A DNA stretch of 64,000 nt from Pyrrhoderma lamaoense (Eukaryota; Basidiomycota; Agaricomycetes; Hymenochaetales; Hymenochaetaceae): NCBI GenBank assembly GCA_002794735.1, contig NBAZ01000004.1:1240001-1304000 (forward strand). Reading direction: 5' to 3'. The notes under the pieces are model-generated. The model did no database searches. It was given only the letters and a program-made list of their open reading frames with translations, and had not been told where the DNA came from. Below are positions 61,705 to 64,000 of the stretch, in pieces. The first letter of the stretch is position 1, and each line of letters starts with the position of its first letter. The translations under genes and the position numbers were made by a program.

Positions 61705-62855
61705 ATGGTAGGTGCATAAATGCGCGCTCTGGAAAGCGAGTCCTGAGTCTTGTGTTAGTTCAGAAATACATACGACTCCGACAATACAATATTCTCTCCT
61801 CAAGGACGTATCCACCAAGTTGAATACGCCCTCGAAGCAGTAAAACAAGGTTCCGCTGCAGTTGGACTACGTTCAAAGACTCATGCTGTTCTCCTAGCTT
61901 TGAAGGTGTGAACAGATGTTCAATCTTATCCGAAGAGACTGTATAAACTGAATTATAACTGGAGTATAGCGTTCGACTGGAGAGTTATCTTCTTACCAGC
62001 AAAAGATGTTCAGGATTGATGATCATATTGGGATTGCAATTGCTGGTTTAACTTCCGATGCTCGTGTGTTAAGGTATGTCGTTTTCGCGTAATAATTATC
62101 TCTATAATGTTTTTAAAAAAACTGGTGTTGTAGCAACTTCATGAGGCAGCAAGCTATGTATGAAAGGATGATATACAATCGTCCATTACCCGTAAACCGG
62201 ATTGTCATGTCTATTGCCGATAGTGGGTTTAATTCTCATTTACTATGCAAGCATGATGGTTATGTTAAACTATTGCGATAGAGGCACAGGTAAACACACA
62301 AGAATATGGACGGCGTCCATATGGTGTCGGTTTTCTTGTCATCGGTCAAGATACATCGGGTCCTCACCTATATGAGTTCTCTCCATCCGGGAACTCATAT
62401 GAATACTTTGCTATGTCGATCGGTGCTCGTAGCCAGAGCGCAAAGACATACTTAGAACGACACTTCGAGGAATTTGCAGATTGTAAGTTTTCATATCTTT
62501 TCAAAGAATAGTTTACGCATATATCCTACTTTGTATACTTACTATTCAATTTACAGGTAACTTAGAAGAGTTAATCGGACACGGTTTACATGCTCTACGA
62601 GAAACGTTACAACAGGATAAAGCGCTTACTATCCAAAACACTTCTATCGGTATTGTAGGGCCCGCAGGTGCACACGAGACACACGTCCCTCCAGGGGGCT
62701 CGTTCCGGATTCTCGAGGATGACGATGTAGCGCCTTACATAGAAAACCTTCCCGCGAAGGAAGGTACTATACCATCAACCCTCAGTGCTGCTGTAGCGGC
62801 TGCAGGTGCAACATCTCCACCTCCAGGAGACGAAGACGTACAAATGGCCGAGTAG
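61705..62855 (+). CDS. PRE5: 20S proteasome subunit alpha-6
   Basis: Outer-ring subunit of the 20S proteasome, which gates substrate entry. Exon 1 is only the ATG (61705-61707), followed by a 51-base intron (GTAGGT..TAG) and exon 2 from 61759: [18 protein letters not shown] gives the family N-terminus. The signature then reads [20 protein letters not shown]. Further blocks are [74 protein letters not shown] and [11 protein letters not shown], with [13 protein letters not shown] [12 protein letters not shown]. The C-terminus is acidic and Pro-rich ([12 protein letters not shown]). YGRRPYGVG and [10 protein letters not shown] identify alpha-6. The gene is convergent with COX15. Confidence 0.96.
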
Positions 62856-63055
62856 TAAAACAATAATGTGTGTATTCTGTGCAGTTTAATTATATATATT
62901 GTTTCTTTCCCCTTCAGTTAGTCTCAATCTACGTGACAATAGAGTGCTGAGATGGGTGTGGATTAAGTAAATTAGTATACAATTTGTTAGATTAGGCATA
63001 GTCCCCGAGGAAAAAAGGATATCGATAGATGTCAGAAAATAATACTTTTCAAGAT

Positions 63056-64000
63056 TCAAAGAGAAGATGGTCTGTTAGTAGCTTTCATTGCGGCACTACG
63101 TCTGTAAAGTTGAGCAACAGCACTGGGCTTGCGCAGAGTAAGAGCGAGGGTAAGGGCCATTGATAATAACGCAACACTTCCGGCTTGGTGAGCAGCAGCG
63201 AGAGGGACTGGGACGAGGTATAGTAGTGTGCTGATACCGAGGAGGACTTGAAGATTAGCTACAGCGAATACTCCTTTCGCAACCCTGATCGTAGCAGCAG
63301 GTAAAACTGCTCGCATTGCAGGACTGACAGCAAGCCAGTACATAGCACCAGTTGCAGCATAGGTAGTCATTGCCAGTACACGGTGATTGAACTGAACGGT
63401 TGTAGGGTTTTCGAAAATGTTTCGCCACCACAAATCTGTCTTATCTGGACGAGTTGCATAAGAGGGGTTCATAAGTTCATCGGCCGGGGGAGCTAAGCGG
63501 CCACCCATCAGCGGGAATTCGTTGTAAAGGAGTCCAGCATCAAGACCAGCAACAAAGGCACCTAAAGAAAGGTGTTGAATAAGTCTCCAAATCTACGTTT
63601 AAAGAAGAGTTATTTCTTTACCCGAAATTGCAGTTACGAAAACCAAAGCGGCTAATGCCCATGCCTTCGTCCTAAAACTTCTTGCTAAAGGCTGGCGAAG
63701 TACCTTCTCAAAAGTCGACCCTTCCTGTCCACTCCAGATTCCCTTCCGAACGAACTTCCAGTCGCGGATAATGTTATGTCCAGAGATGAACATCGCAGCG
63801 TAAAGCATGAAAGCAGCACCTAAGTGCGCCGCTAACCTATAATGTGATACACGAGGAACCGCACCGGGAGTAGTCATAATCGAGTCTTCTAGTCCGGATT
63901 TTACCATAAACCAACCTAGGGCACCCTGCAAACCAAGTAGCACAGCGAGACCAGCGAAATGCTTTGTGGAACTCGGCGGGATCTTCTTGCGTAAAGCGAA
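63056..64000 (-). CDS. COX15: COX15, heme A synthase (C-terminal part, cut by right edge)
   Basis: Inner-membrane enzyme that hydroxylates heme O towards heme A for cytochrome c oxidase. The visible part has several membrane helices and the conserved His that bind heme: HYRLAAHLGAAFMLYAAMF, VQFNHRVLAM and PLAAAHQAGSVALLS. Other family stretches are GLQGALGWFMVKSGLE, AFVAGLDAGLLYNEFPLMGG, DLWWRNIFENPTTVQFNHR and NLQVLLGISTLLYL. One intron (about 63560-63625) joins AISG to AFVAG. The end is basic (RRSAAMKATNRPSS). The N-terminal third, including the presequence, lies off the window. No anomaly seen. Confidence 0.95.

Overview
The window looks like nuclear DNA of a basidiomycete fungus, most likely an Agaricomycete. 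Genes are packed tightly on both strands and broken by many introns of about 50-70 bases with GT..AG ends. Most proteins are recognisable fungal housekeeping products, mixed with families I associate with Basidiomycota: a DUF6741-like protein, a short Arg/Lys-rich protein, an RGG/proline-rich protein and an elbow-less alpha/beta hydrolase. I see no transposon, tRNA, rRNA, CRISPR array or bacterial feature.

Layout. 0-10 kb: a Rab GTPase cut by the left edge (-), ribosomal protein eS7 (-), an alpha/beta hydrolase (+), a pentatricopeptide protein (+), an AMMECR1 protein (-) and ribosomal protein uL3 (-). 10-26 kb: a coiled-coil protein of unknown function (+), the very large THO2 mRNA-export subunit (+), GTP cyclohydrolase I (-) and an ABC transporter (+). 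26-34.5 kb: PHO81 with SPX, ankyrin and GDPD regions (-), peroxin PEX12 (-), a YBR137W/DUF336-type protein (+) and mitochondrial single-strand DNA-binding protein (-). 34.7-41 kb: an HBS1 locus that also seems to encode a SKI7-like protein by alternative splicing (+), and a CBM48/AMPK-glycogen-binding protein (-). 42-50 kb: two related FAD-linked oxidases (+) flanking a small basic protein (+) and a DUF6741-like protein (-). 50-64 kb: a bestrophin-type channel (+), complex I 24 kDa subunit (-), an EF-hand MscS channel (-), an RGG/Pro-rich protein (+), proteasome subunit alpha-6 (+) and COX15 cut by the right edge (-).

The neighbours do not form one pathway. Several share functional themes: translation and RNA surveillance (eS7, uL3, THO2, HBS1/SKI7), mitochondria (PPR, mtSSB, NDUFV2, COX15), phosphate sensing (PHO81), peroxisome import (PEX12) and proteolysis (PRE5).

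Two points stand out. First, the HBS1 gene has one donor with two phase-compatible acceptors. One leads to a 2.1 kb exon ending in its own stop and carrying a SKI7-type PSPDD motif; the other leads to the HBS1 GTPase. Second, at nine sites in seven genes the reading frame is lost by exactly one missing base, often in a C, G or A run. This fits base under-calling in the assembly better than true gene decay, because essential genes such as THO2 are affected. Start codons isolated in exons of 3-6 bases (uL3, PRE5, PHO81) explain why first exons are easily missed here. Family assignments come from recognising motifs by eye; no database search was run.
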